This document shows positions 36,158 through 46,849 of a DNA stretch of 64,000 bases, one piece after another. Numbering within the stretch: the first letter of the stretch is position 1; each line of letters starts with the position of its first letter. This stretch comes from Thiocystis violascens DSM 198. GTDB taxonomy: Bacteria > Pseudomonadota > Gammaproteobacteria > Chromatiales > Chromatiaceae. The notes below the pieces were generated by a model that worked only from the letters and a program-made list of their open reading frames with translations, was not told the origin of the DNA and ran no database searches. The DNA is taken from NCBI RefSeq assembly GCF_000227745.2, contig NC_018012.1, positions 4,816,501 to 4,880,500 on the forward strand. The letters run 5' to 3'. The position numbers and the translations under genes were made by a program.

Positions 36158-36919
36158 ATGGACCCCAATACCATCCGCCTGATCCTGATTGTCGTCGGCG
36201 CCTTGATGATTCTGCTTCTCTATCTGTGGGAACGCCACCGCGAGAAAGAAGCGGACGCGGAAGAAGAGGGATACGAGGAGGATTTCGATGCCGAAGAGGA
36301 TGTCGATTCGCCTTATGGTGTACATAAAGGCAAGCAGGAGCCAACGCTTGGCGCACTGGATGAAGACCGGGCCACTGTCCACGCAAGATCGGTGTCGCGC
36401 TCCGAAAACCAATGGGATGGCGATGACGTCAAGAGCGAGGATGCGCCTCGCCCCGAGTCCAGGCCTGTCGCGTCCGGGTCCAAGCTCGAACCGCTGTTGA
36501 TTCAGGTCAGCGTCAGTGCGCGCGGACAGCCGTTTCCGGGGCCGGCACTGATGGACATGGCCGAGTCGTGCGGACTGCATCCGGGCGAGATGGACATCTT
36601 TCATTGTCTCGACGAGTTCGACGACGAGACCCGGGTCTATTTCAGTATGGCGAACATGGTCAAGCCGGGAACCTTCCCCTTCGACGACATGGAGGATTTT
36701 TCGACTCCCGGTCTCATGTTGTTCGCGCAACTGGAGGGCAACCCGGAAGACATGACCATCCTTGACGAGATGATCGCCACGGCGCGCAAGCTGGCCATTT
36801 CACTCAATGGCGATGTCCTCGACGACACCCGGCGTTCGCTGACGGTGAAGAAGCAGGACGAGATGCGCAAGGCGGTGCTCAACCATCAGCTGCATTGGTC
36901 AAGGACCGGTCGGCGGTGA
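36158..36919 (+). CDS. zipA: Cell division protein ZipA
   Basis: 253 residues from the ATG at MDPNTIRLIL. One N-terminal membrane helix (IRLILIVVGALMILLLYLW), a charged Glu/Asp-rich linker to about residue 120, and the C-terminal FtsZ-binding domain. The latter shows LLIQVSVSARGQPFPGPALM, FHCLDEFD, VYFSMANMVKPGTFPFDDME and RKLAISLNGDVLDDTR. It anchors the Z-ring to the membrane. It lies between smc and ligA, and its stop overlaps the ligA GTG. Confidence 0.93.
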   Translation: MDPNTIRLILIVVGALMILLLYLWERHREKEADAEEEGYEEDFDAEEDVDSPYGVHKGKQEPTLGALDEDRATVHARSVSRSENQWDGDDVKSEDAPRPESRPVASGSKLEPLLIQVSVSARGQPFPGPALMDMAESCGLHPGEMDIFHCLDEFDDETRVYFSMANMVKPGTFPFDDMEDFSTPGLMLFAQLEGNPEDMTILDEMIATARKLAISLNGDVLDDTRRSLTVKKQDEMRKAVLNHQLHWSRTGRR

Positions 36920-39165
36920 GCATGCCCGATGATGCGCATCGGCGCGCCGAGTCCCTGCGCGCACGAATCCGCTATCACAATCATCGCTATTACGTACTCG
37001 ACGATCCGGAGATCCCGGATGCCGAATATGACCGCCTGATCCGCGAACTTCAGGCGCTGGAGGCCGAGTATCCGGCGCTTGTGACGCCCGATTCGCCGAC
37101 TCAGCGAGTCGGCGGCCAGCCCCGCCCCGAGTTTCTCGCCGTCCGTCATCGCATCCCCATGATCTCGCTCGATAACGCGATGAGCGACGCGGAACTGCTG
37201 GAATTCCATCAGCGCCTTGCCAAGTCCTTTCAAGACGACGCTCCGATTCTCTACCTCGCCGAGCCCAAGCTTGACGGTCTGGCCGTGAACCTGCGTTACG
37301 AACAGGGCATTCTGATCCAGGCCGCCACGCGGGGCGATGGGACGACCGGCGAGGACGTGACGCAGAACGCGCGCACCATTCAGACGATTCCGCTGCGTCT
37401 GCTCGGGGAGGATTGGCCGGCGATCCTGGAGGTTCGCGGGGAGATCTATATGACCCGCGCCGGGTTCGCGCGGCTGAACGCGGAGATGCGGCGCAAGGGT
37501 CGGACACCCTTCGCCAACCCGCGCAACGCGGCGGCCGGGAGCCTGCGCCAGCTCGACGCGCGGATCACCGCCGGGCGGCCGCTGGCCTTCTGCTGTTATG
37601 GCTGGGGTGAACTTTCGGCGTCAGCCGGCGAGAGTCAGTTCGTCATGCTGCAACGCCTGGCTGCCTGGGGCGTGCCGATCTCAAAAGAACTGCAACAGGT
37701 GCGGGGGCTGGACGGCTGCCGTGCCTACTTCGATGCGCTTGGCGAGCGCCGCGACGCGCTGGATTACGACATCGATGGCGTGGTGTTCAAGGTCGATCGA
37801 CTGGCGGATCAGGTGCGTCTCGGGGCGACCGCGCATCATCCGCGCTGGGCGGTCGCCCGCAAATTTCCGGCCCAGGAGGAACTCACCCAGGTCGAGGCGG
37901 TGGAGTTTCAGGTCGGACGGACCGGCGCGGTGACGCCGGTCGCGCGACTGCGGCCCGTGCAGGTCGGAGGCGTGACCGTCGCGAACGCCACCCTGCACAA
38001 CATGGACGAGGTGATTCGCAAGGATGTGCGCATCGGCGATACCGTCATCGTGCGCCGCGCCGGCGAGGTGATCCCGGAGGTCGTGCGGGTCGTCCCCGAG
38101 CGCCGTCCGCCGGATGTCCGCGCGGTCGAATTGCCGAGCCAGTGCCCCGTTTGCGGCTCCGATGTGATCCGTCCGGAGGGCGAGGCGGTGGCCCGCTGTA
38201 CCGGCGGACTTTATTGCCCCGCCCAGCGCAAGGAGGCGATCCGGCATTTCGCCTCGCGCCGCGCGATGGATATCGAGGGTTTGGGCGAGAAGCTGATCGA
38301 GCAACTGGTGGATCTGGATTGGGTGCGCGAGCCCGCCGATCTCTATCGCCTGACACCGGAACAGCTCGCCAGACTCGAACGCATGGGCGAAAAATCGGCC
38401 GCGAACCTGCTCGCGGCGCTGGAGCGGAGCAAGGAGACCAGCTTCGCCCGCTTCATCTTCGCGCTCGGGATTCGGGAGGTCGGCGAGACCACCGCGCAGG
38501 CCTTGGCCGCGCGCTTCGACGGGATGGCGTCTCTGATGCAGGCGCGCGAATCCGATTTTGTCCGGGAGCGCGGGATCAAGGGGATCGGCATCGAGACCGC
38601 AACCGCGCTGCACCGTTTTCTGGTCGAGCACCCAGAGCAGGAGACAGACGGCAACCTGGCGGACTGGCTGACCGGACTCGGGATTCGCGGTCTGACGCCG
38701 GCGCGCGCGTCCCTGCTGGCGGAGCGCTTCGGGAGTCTTCAGGCGCTGCGTCTGGCCGGGCTGGAGGATCTCTATTGGAACAGCGCCCGTCTGGTCGAAG
38801 GCGTCGGCCCCGTGGTCGCGGCCCATCTCGCCGGTTTTTTTGCCCAGGCGCACAATCGCGAGGCCATCGCGCGACTGCTGGCGGCTGGAATTCGCTGGCC
38901 GGAGACCGCACCCCAACCGAGCGCCGCAGGCGCATCGCCGCTGACCGGAAAGACCTTCGTCATCACGGGCACGCTGAGTCGCCCGCGCGATGCGATCAAG
39001 GAGCAGTTGCAAGGATTCGGCGCCAGGGTCTCGGGCAGCCTCTCCAGCAAAACCGATTATCTGCTGGCGGGCGAGGCCGCTGGCTCGAAGCTCGACAAAG
39101 CGCGGGCGCTCGGCATCCCGGTGCTCGACGAGGCCGGACTTGCGGCCCTGCTCGTTCAAGAATAA
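36916..39165 (+). CDS. ligA: NAD-dependent DNA ligase
   Basis: 749 residues including adenylation site EPKLDGLAVN (K118), OB fold (HPRWAVARKFP), four zinc cysteines (CPVCGSDV, then RCTGGLYCPAQ), HhH repeats and a C-terminal BRCT domain (TGKTFVITGTLSRPRDAIK). It seals nicks during replication and repair. The chosen start is GTG, which overlaps the zipA stop as GTGA and has AAGGA ten bases upstream; ATG six bases later is an alternative. Confidence 0.95.
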   Translation: MSMPDDAHRRAESLRARIRYHNHRYYVLDDPEIPDAEYDRLIRELQALEAEYPALVTPDSPTQRVGGQPRPEFLAVRHRIPMISLDNAMSDAELLEFHQRLAKSFQDDAPILYLAEPKLDGLAVNLRYEQGILIQAATRGDGTTGEDVTQNARTIQTIPLRLLGEDWPAILEVRGEIYMTRAGFARLNAEMRRKGRTPFANPRNAAAGSLRQLDARITAGRPLAFCCYGWGELSASAGESQFVMLQRLAAWGVPISKELQQVRGLDGCRAYFDALGERRDALDYDIDGVVFKVDRLADQVRLGATAHHPRWAVARKFPAQEELTQVEAVEFQVGRTGAVTPVARLRPVQVGGVTVANATLHNMDEVIRKDVRIGDTVIVRRAGEVIPEVVRVVPERRPPDVRAVELPSQCPVCGSDVIRPEGEAVARCTGGLYCPAQRKEAIRHFASRRAMDIEGLGEKLIEQLVDLDWVREPADLYRLTPEQLARLERMGEKSAANLLAALERSKETSFARFIFALGIREVGETTAQALAARFDGMASLMQARESDFVRERGIKGIGIETATALHRFLVEHPEQETDGNLADWLTGLGIRGLTPARASLLAERFGSLQALRLAGLEDLYWNSARLVEGVGPVVAAHLAGFFAQAHNREAIARLLAAGIRWPETAPQPSAAGASPLTGKTFVITGTLSRPRDAIKEQLQGFGARVSGSLSSKTDYLLAGEAAGSKLDKARALGIPVLDEAGLAALLVQE

Positions 39166-39201
39166 GAATCGCCCCAAACCACTACCGCAATTGGAGACAC
39201 C

Positions 39202-39474
39202 ATGACCGACCTGACGAAAGAACAGGAAATCCTGATCGCCATGCGCTGGACCCTGTCGGCGATCGTGAAGGATGTGACACCGCCGCCTGGAATGCGTCAT
39301 CCGCTGTCGGACGCCACCATCCAGGACGTGCGGAAGTGCCTGGGTTTGATCGCGGCGCGCGAAAAGGAACTGGCCGACGAGCAGGGACGCGGCGGCGAGC
39401 GTCCCTATTATGCCGACGAGCCCCAGAGCGTCCAGGTGGTTTCGATCGATCGCATCAAGAAGCGCGGGGCTTGA
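39202..39474 (+). CDS. Conserved hypothetical small protein
   Basis: 90 residues, acidic and soluble, starting 36 bases after ligA. It begins MTDLTKEQEILIAMRWTLSA and has helices through SDATIQDVRKCLGLIAARE and VQVVSIDRIKKRGA. There is no signal or membrane segment. No family is recognised. It probably shares a transcript with ligA. Confidence 0.6.
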   Translation: MTDLTKEQEILIAMRWTLSAIVKDVTPPPGMRHPLSDATIQDVRKCLGLIAAREKELADEQGRGGERPYYADEPQSVQVVSIDRIKKRGA

Positions 39475-39478
39475 GAAC

Positions 39479-40288
39479 ATGGTCGATACGATCCTGCTTG
39501 ACGGTTGTATCCGAGCGCCGCGCCGCGCCTTCGTTTTCCTGGTCACGCTGATCGCTGCCGCAGGTAGCGGATCGAGCATTGCCGCCGCCTCGGACGCTTC
39601 CGGCCCGCGTTGGAGCTATGCGGGCGAGTCGGGTCCGGCGCACTGGGGCGATCTGGACGCGGCGAACGAGACCTGCGTCAAGGGGCTGTCGCAATCTCCG
39701 GTCGATCTGGCGCAAACGCAGCCGGCCGCCTTTACCCCGCTGAGTTTCCAGTACCGCTCCCAACGCCTTGAGGCCGTCAATAACGGGCATGGCGTGCATG
39801 TTCTTTCGCCTCCCGGAAGCGCCCTGCTGGTGCGCGGCGATGCCTACGATCTGGAGGAGTTCAATTTTCATGTACCGGGAGAACACGGTTTCAATGGCGT
39901 CACGGCCGAGGCCGAAATCCATCTGGTGCATCGTGATCGTCAGGGGGGGTACGTCATTGTCGCGGTGCCGGTTCGCGCGGGCGAGCGCGAAAACCGCATC
40001 CTGTCGCGCATCCTTGAATATCTGCCGATGCGTGGCGGGGAACAGGTGAGACACCGCCAGGTCGGGATCAATCCAATTTTTCTGTTACCGACCGATCACA
40101 GTTATTTTCGCTATGTCGGATCGCTGGTCACCCCGCCCTGTACCGAGCCCGTGCTGTGGTTTGTCATGAAGGAAGCGCTCGAAGTCAGTCCCTGGCAGAT
40201 TCAGCGGATCGCCCAGGCGGTGGGCGCGAATGCGCGTCCGCTTCAGCCGCTCAACGGACGGCCGGTCTTTTCGTTGTTCAGGCAGTGA
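39479..40288 (+). CDS. Alpha-carbonic anhydrase-like exported protein, one zinc ligand changed
   Basis: 269 residues. A signal-like N-terminus (AFVFLVTLIAAAGSGSSIAAA) precedes the alpha-CA fold: WSYAGESGPAHWGDL, QSPVDL, EFNFHVPGEHGFNGV, AEIHLVHRD and VTPPCTEPVLWFV. In active enzymes three His bind zinc; the first two occur as HxH. Here N129 replaces the first (AAT), while H131 and H148 remain. The protein may be inactive for CO2 hydration or bind metal differently, as in vertebrate CA-related proteins. It would act in the periplasm. The ATG follows the small upstream gene by 4 bases. Confidence 0.85.
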   Translation: MVDTILLDGCIRAPRRAFVFLVTLIAAAGSGSSIAAASDASGPRWSYAGESGPAHWGDLDAANETCVKGLSQSPVDLAQTQPAAFTPLSFQYRSQRLEAVNNGHGVHVLSPPGSALLVRGDAYDLEEFNFHVPGEHGFNGVTAEAEIHLVHRDRQGGYVIVAVPVRAGERENRILSRILEYLPMRGGEQVRHRQVGINPIFLLPTDHSYFRYVGSLVTPPCTEPVLWFVMKEALEVSPWQIQRIAQAVGANARPLQPLNGRPVFSLFRQ

Positions 40289-40468
40289 GGTTCAGACTGT
40301 GTCTGGGCGCGTTGGAGGAGCGTGGCTGACCATCCCATTATTCGCGGTTCGAGGGCATCGCCACGAGTTACTTCAGGAGACGGCGAATGCCAAGCCATGC
40401 CGAACACTGTTTGAGCCGGCAAAATTGCCTTTGACGGAAGCGCGTCCGACATCCATAATACTTGGTCT

Positions 40469-40545
40469 GCGCCCGTAGCTCAGATGGATAGAGTACAGCC
40501 CTCCGAAGGCTGGGGTCACAGGTTCGAATCCTGTCGGGCGCGCCA
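40469..40545 (+). tRNA. tRNA-Arg (anticodon CCG)
   Basis: 77 bases with full cloverleaf. The acceptor stem GCGCCCG pairs with CGGGCGC, the discriminator is G, and CCA is encoded. The anticodon stem-loop is CAGCC-CTCCGAA-GGCTG, so anticodon CCG reads CGG (Arg). T-arm CACAGGTTCGAATCCTGT is standard. Confidence 0.95.
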
Positions 40546-40734
40546 ATCAAATCAAACGCTTGATCCGCTTCATTCCCATCCTTTGGCAATCCCGCGTGAC
40601 GTGTCGTGACACGGCAGTTCAACTGCGCTTCTCGCTCGCTTGCAAGGTCGTACCCGACCAGAACGCCCTCAAGTGTGGGAGTCACGGCAACGGTGCGAAC
40701 GATGTGCGCCGCGACCAGAAATTCCAACCCTTAG

Positions 40735-41262
40735 CTATATCCCTCTCCCCAGATCCGTCTTGTCGTCCGGCGGACCGGCGAGGAGCCGGGCCAACTCGGG
40801 CGGTGCATAGCCCAGACACTCGCCCAGCGCAGCCCGGCTGCGCGCGGTCAGAAAATCGCGCGACAGACGCCGCTCGGCGAACAGCAGATGTTGATGGGCG
40901 GCCTGGTCCAGATACAGCAGATCCGCCGACGCGGGTGCAAAGGGGCGGCGGCTGACGCGGGCGATCCGCCCTAGGTTCACCCCGCGTCCGTCGTCGAGCA
41001 GCAGCAGGTGCGGGGCCAGCCCGCGCGTCGGGTCGGGGCGCGGGAAGTCGATGACCCCAAGCAACTCGAAGGGCTGGCCGGTGAGCTGCACGCCGAGTTG
41101 AATGGCGCTCTCGACCAGTTCGACCAGATAGAGGGTCTCGCCAACGGCGGCGCGCAGACGCTCGACCTGGCGGCGATAGTCGGCGGAGGGCCAGAGGCCC
41201 GCGTCGATCAGGTCTGTATCGAGCGGCTCGGGTCGATTCGTTTGGTGCGATGGCTCGCTCAT
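40735..41262 (-). CDS. Conserved hypothetical protein
   Basis: 175 residues, soluble, no signal peptide. It begins MSEPSHQTNRPEPLDTDL and contains helices around VERLRAAVGETLYLVELVES and a beta stretch GLAPHLLLLDDGRGVNLGRI. FLTARSRAALGECLGY resembles no motif I can name. Minus-strand codon use fits the neighbours. Gene borders are clear: the tRNA on one side and the katG upstream region on the other. Confidence 0.55.
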   Translation of the reverse strand: MSEPSHQTNRPEPLDTDLIDAGLWPSADYRRQVERLRAAVGETLYLVELVESAIQLGVQLTGQPFELLGVIDFPRPDPTRGLAPHLLLLDDGRGVNLGRIARVSRRPFAPASADLLYLDQAAHQHLLFAERRLSRDFLTARSRAALGECLGYAPPELARLLAGPPDDKTDLGRGI

Positions 41263-41331
41263 GCTGGATATTTCCCCATGCTTTGGTCCTTAGGCGATAT
41301 CCGGGAATGAGTATCCCAATTTCGAGTGTTC

Positions 41332-41355
41332 TAGGGGCGATTTAAATCGCCCCTA
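41332..41355. repeat. Perfect 24-base palindrome
   Basis: TAGGGGCGATTT and its complement abut with no loop. It lies in the 337-bp gap between the hypothetical gene and katG. A related palindrome (aggggcgggttt) is beside the csx16 remnant at 62826-62850, so this is a dispersed repeat family. The rest of the gap has a weak 8-base inverted pair (gtgctcca 41493-41500 and tggagcac 41523-41530) that might be an operator. Confidence 0.8.
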
Positions 41356-41599
41356 AACGGTTTTCTATTCCGGAAGATAGCTTCTCCCTTCGTCCATCCA
41401 TTGAATTTCCCTGTCGTGTCGATCTTCCGTTCCGATTGGAGTCGTTCTTCCGATCGGTTCATTCTTCATCAAGGTACTAGAGCGCGGAATATGTGCTCCA
41501 TGTGCCTACCGCGGACCGGCTCTGGAGCACGGTCAAGCCGGGAAAAACGCGGGCTTCGCGAGAGATCATTCGATTCACCAATGACGAGGAGACAAAACA

Positions 41600-44002
<2,403 letters not shown>

Positions 44003-44022
44003 CAGCCTGTCGGACTTTTCTG

Positions 44023-44049
44023 CTACCGAGCGTTCGAGCCGCTCGGTAG
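44023..44049. terminator. Hairpin after katG
   Basis: CTACCGAGCG and CGCTCGGTAG form a perfect 10-bp stem with a 7-base loop, 21 bases after the katG stop. No T-tract follows, so termination is plausible but not certain. Confidence 0.5.
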
Positions 44050-44209
44050 AATCCGCGCATTCAAGGCTGCGGGGCTTGCTTGCACTGAAAGCATCAGGCT
44101 TCCTCTTGAGATACCTTAACCGAGGGCGAGCCCTGCGTAGGTTTCACCAATGATCGGCCGATGTCTTTCCATCTATCCAACCAACTGACGATCGATCTGG
44201 AGTCATGCT

Positions 44210-44512
44210 ATGAGCAACAAGACCCTGATTTATACGACGCTGGCGGGCGCGGCCCTGGTGGGCAGTCTGGCGACCTTCGGTCTGGCCCAGGCGGCGGACA
44301 ATCCGTTCGCGGTACAGGCACTGGATCGCGGCTACGTCCAACTCGCCGAGTCCGATGCCGAGGGCAAGTGCGGCGAGGGTAAGGACGCCGAGGGAAAATG
44401 TGGGGAAGGGAAAAGTGCCGAAGGCAAGTGCGGCGAGGGCGAGGGCGAGGGCGAGGGCGACAAGGCGGCCGAAGGGAAATGCGGCGAAGGCAAGTGCGGT
44501 GGCAAGAAATAA
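44210..44512 (+). CDS. HvfA-like EGKCG-repeat exported peptide (candidate RiPP metallophore precursor)
   Basis: 100 residues. Signal peptide (LAGAALVGSLATFGLAQAAD), then a conserved stretch NPFAVQALDRGYVQLAE, then Glu/Gly/Lys/Cys-rich repeats with five EGKCG units. HvfA-family precursors have this order: signal, NPFA...L..GY segment, and EGKCG repeats. In Haemophilus the repeats are modified by an MNIO enzyme (HvfB, DUF692) with HvfC to oxazolone/thioamide groups binding copper. Neither helper is in the window, so this copy is orphan here. GGAG lies about eight bases before ATG. It lies between periplasmic katG and a Tat-exported protein. Confidence 0.8.
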   Translation: MSNKTLIYTTLAGAALVGSLATFGLAQAADNPFAVQALDRGYVQLAESDAEGKCGEGKDAEGKCGEGKSAEGKCGEGEGEGEGDKAAEGKCGEGKCGGKK

Positions 44513-44659
44513 CCGAGGCGCTTGACCGCTTCGTGTCCGGGCGCGGTCCCGCGCCAGGGCACGGAGCTTATCCGGGGCGCATCGCGGGATGCGTCCGGGA
44601 TCCAATCCCATCCTTCAGTCATCGCAGTGAACAAGCCTCCGCCAGCGGGAGCCACGCCC

Positions 44660-45274
44660 ATGCGCCGAGAACGACCGACCCGGCCCGAGGCCGGCATGCC
44701 AATCCCCCTTCAGTTGCTCGATTGGCATCGCGCGCTCTTGAGCCGCCGCGCCTTTCTGGTCCGGTTGGCGGGCGTCTCGGCCGCCGCGCTCTTCGGCCCC
44801 ACGGCGGCCCGCGCCGCGGCCGCTGATGCCGAGCAGGACTCCGAGCACCGCTGGGCGCTGCTGGACGCCGTGCAGCAACACCTCTTCCCCTCCGAGCTCG
44901 ACAGCCCTGGCGCGCGCGAGATCCAGGCGCTGACCTATCTGCGCTTCGTCCTCGCCGATTCCAAGGTGGATACCGAGGAGCGGCGCTTCATTCTCGCCGG
45001 TACCGCCTGGCTCGATGACCTCAGCCAGCAGCGCGCCAACCGCCGATTTCTCGATCTGGACGAAGCGGCGCGCGAGTCGTTGCTGCGCCAGGTCGCCGCC
45101 AGCCCGCAGGGCGAGAACTGGCTCTCGACCCTGCTGCTCTATCTGATGGAAGCCCTGCTGACGGACCCGGCCTACGGCGGCAATCCCGACGGCATTGGCT
45201 GGCGCTGGCTGGAGCATACCCCCGGCTACCCGCGCCCGAGCGTCGCGACCCTCTATCCGCGCCTGCCGCTCTGA
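44660..45274 (+). CDS. Tat-exported gluconate 2-dehydrogenase subunit 3-type protein
   Basis: 204 residues from an ATG with GGGAG at eight bases (another ATG 36 bases on is possible). A Tat signal is seen in LLSRRAFLVRLAGVSAAALFG. The mature part matches the gluconate 2-dehydrogenase subunit 3 family: LLDAVQQHLFPSELDSPGAR, ALTYLRFVLAD, and GWRWLEHTPGYPRP. Such subunits escort GMC-type flavin dehydrogenases. The only GMC oxidoreductase gene here is 14 kb away (59300). The protein would be periplasmic. Confidence 0.82.
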   Translation: MRRERPTRPEAGMPIPLQLLDWHRALLSRRAFLVRLAGVSAAALFGPTAARAAAADAEQDSEHRWALLDAVQQHLFPSELDSPGAREIQALTYLRFVLADSKVDTEERRFILAGTAWLDDLSQQRANRRFLDLDEAARESLLRQVAASPQGENWLSTLLLYLMEALLTDPAYGGNPDGIGWRWLEHTPGYPRPSVATLYPRLPL

Positions 45275-45466
45275 GCGACCGCCGGCGGCAAAAAGCGCGC
45301 TTAGGCGCACCGAAGGCCAGCACCGCCACCGCTCGCAAGTCGGCTACGCTTCTCTACCGCATGCTCGCCAACAAGATCGAGTCTGAAAGCGCATCGTCTC
45401 GATTGAATTCGATCGCTTTTTTCAGCGTTTTACGAAGAGAAATCGGATCCTGGATGCGTTGCTGGC

Positions 45467-46849
45467 TCATACGCCATTGGCGCGAATGACATTTTGGTAA
45501 AAACGAGCGCTCGCCTTGAGGATGCGTGCCTGGTTCGGAGGATCGACCCGGATCAGCCCGAAACGCTGGGAGTAGCCTTGTGCCCATTCAAAGTTGTCAA
45601 ACAGCGACCAGACGAAATAGCCGCGCAGATCCGCTCCCTGTTCAAGTGCCGCATGCGCGGCGCGAAGGTGCGCGCGCAGATAGTCCACCCGCTCGGGATC
45701 CGGAACCAGTCCGTCCGCTGGCGGCGGGTCGTCGAAGGCCGCCCCATTCTCCGTAATATAGGTCGGCGGATTGCCGTAGTGCTCTTTGATCCATAGCAGG
45801 GTTTCGGTGAGTCCCGGCGGATAGACCTCCCAGCCCATGGTGGTGCGGGGGGCGTTCTCGGGACTGATTCGGATGGCGCCAAGCGGCTGGGTGTTGGGAT
45901 CGGCCCGTACCAGCCCCCGCGAATAATAGTTCACGCCGATGAAGTCCGTGGCGCAGCCTGTTCCGAGCGATCCGCCCAGAACGGAGTCGGACGTGGAGCG
46001 GATGCGCGCTAGGTCGGCGTCGGCGAATTCAGGCCAGGCGGCTCCGAAGATGGTCGCGAGTTCCGCCGGGTAGCGGCCCAGGTAGAGCGGATCGAGAAAC
46101 CAGCGGTTGATGAAGGCGTCGCGTCGGCGCGCGGCGGCTTGGTTCTCGGGCGTTGGCGAGGCGGGATGTTGGGGCTCCAGATTGACCGCCAGACCGATCC
46201 GGTGGCGGCCGCCCAGCGACCGATAGGCGGCGACCGCCTCGGCATGCGCCAGCAGCAGATGATGGGCGACCCGTGGCGCCTCGAACGGATCGCGATGACC
46301 CGGCGCCAGTTCGCCATCCAGATAGCCCGGAACCGTCACTACCCAGGGCTCGTTGATGGTCACCCATAGCGGCACCCGATCGTCCAGCGCGCGGAACAGC
46401 ACCTGCGCGTAGTCGGCGAACCAGGCGGGACTGTCGGGATTGAGCCAGCCCCCGCGATCGTGCAGGGCGGCTGGCAGATCCCAGTGATAGAGCGTGATCA
46501 TGGGCGCGATGCCGCGCTCCAGCAGGGCATCGACCAGACGCCGGTAGAAATCGAGCCCCTTGGCGTTGACGCTCCCCCGGCCCTCGGGGAGCACCCGGCC
46601 CCAAGCGACGCTGAAGCGATAGGCGCCCAAGCCAAGATCCGCCATCAGCGCCACGTCTTCCTCGAAACGCCGGTAATGATCGCAGGCCAGATCGCCGGTG
46701 TCTCCGTTGGCCACGCGCCCAGGGGTGTGGGCAAAGCGGTGCCAGATACTGGGGCCGGCGCCATCCGCCAGCGGTTGGCCTTCGATCTGATAGGCGGAGG
46801 TGGCAGCGCCCCAGAGAAAGTTCGCCGGAAAAGCCGCCTCGGATGTCAT
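45467..46849 (-). CDS. Beta-glucosidase (GH1)
   Basis: 460 residues, the usual GH1 length. FLWGAATSAYQIEG is the N-terminal signature, TINEPW carries the acid/base Glu, and YITENGAAFDD the nucleophile Glu. FVWSLFDNFEWAQGYSQRFG matches the C-terminal substrate region. No signal peptide is seen, so it is cytoplasmic and hydrolyses beta-glucosides. The start overlaps the stop of the upstream SbmA-like transporter gene by 4 bases, so the two are coupled. The 190 bp beyond its stop show no feature. Confidence 0.9.
   Translation of the reverse strand: MTSEAAFPANFLWGAATSAYQIEGQPLADGAGPSIWHRFAHTPGRVANGDTGDLACDHYRRFEEDVALMADLGLGAYRFSVAWGRVLPEGRGSVNAKGLDFYRRLVDALLERGIAPMITLYHWDLPAALHDRGGWLNPDSPAWFADYAQVLFRALDDRVPLWVTINEPWVVTVPGYLDGELAPGHRDPFEAPRVAHHLLLAHAEAVAAYRSLGGRHRIGLAVNLEPQHPASPTPENQAAARRRDAFINRWFLDPLYLGRYPAELATIFGAAWPEFADADLARIRSTSDSVLGGSLGTGCATDFIGVNYYSRGLVRADPNTQPLGAIRISPENAPRTTMGWEVYPPGLTETLLWIKEHYGNPPTYITENGAAFDDPPPADGLVPDPERVDYLRAHLRAAHAALEQGADLRGYFVWSLFDNFEWAQGYSQRFGLIRVDPPNQARILKASARFYQNVIRANGV

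Noticed and set aside
40368..40727. Open frame antisense to the tRNA region with the peptide APDRIRTCDPSLRR
   Set aside because: This is the well-known false protein produced by translating tRNA genes on the wrong strand; the tRNA-Arg explains it.
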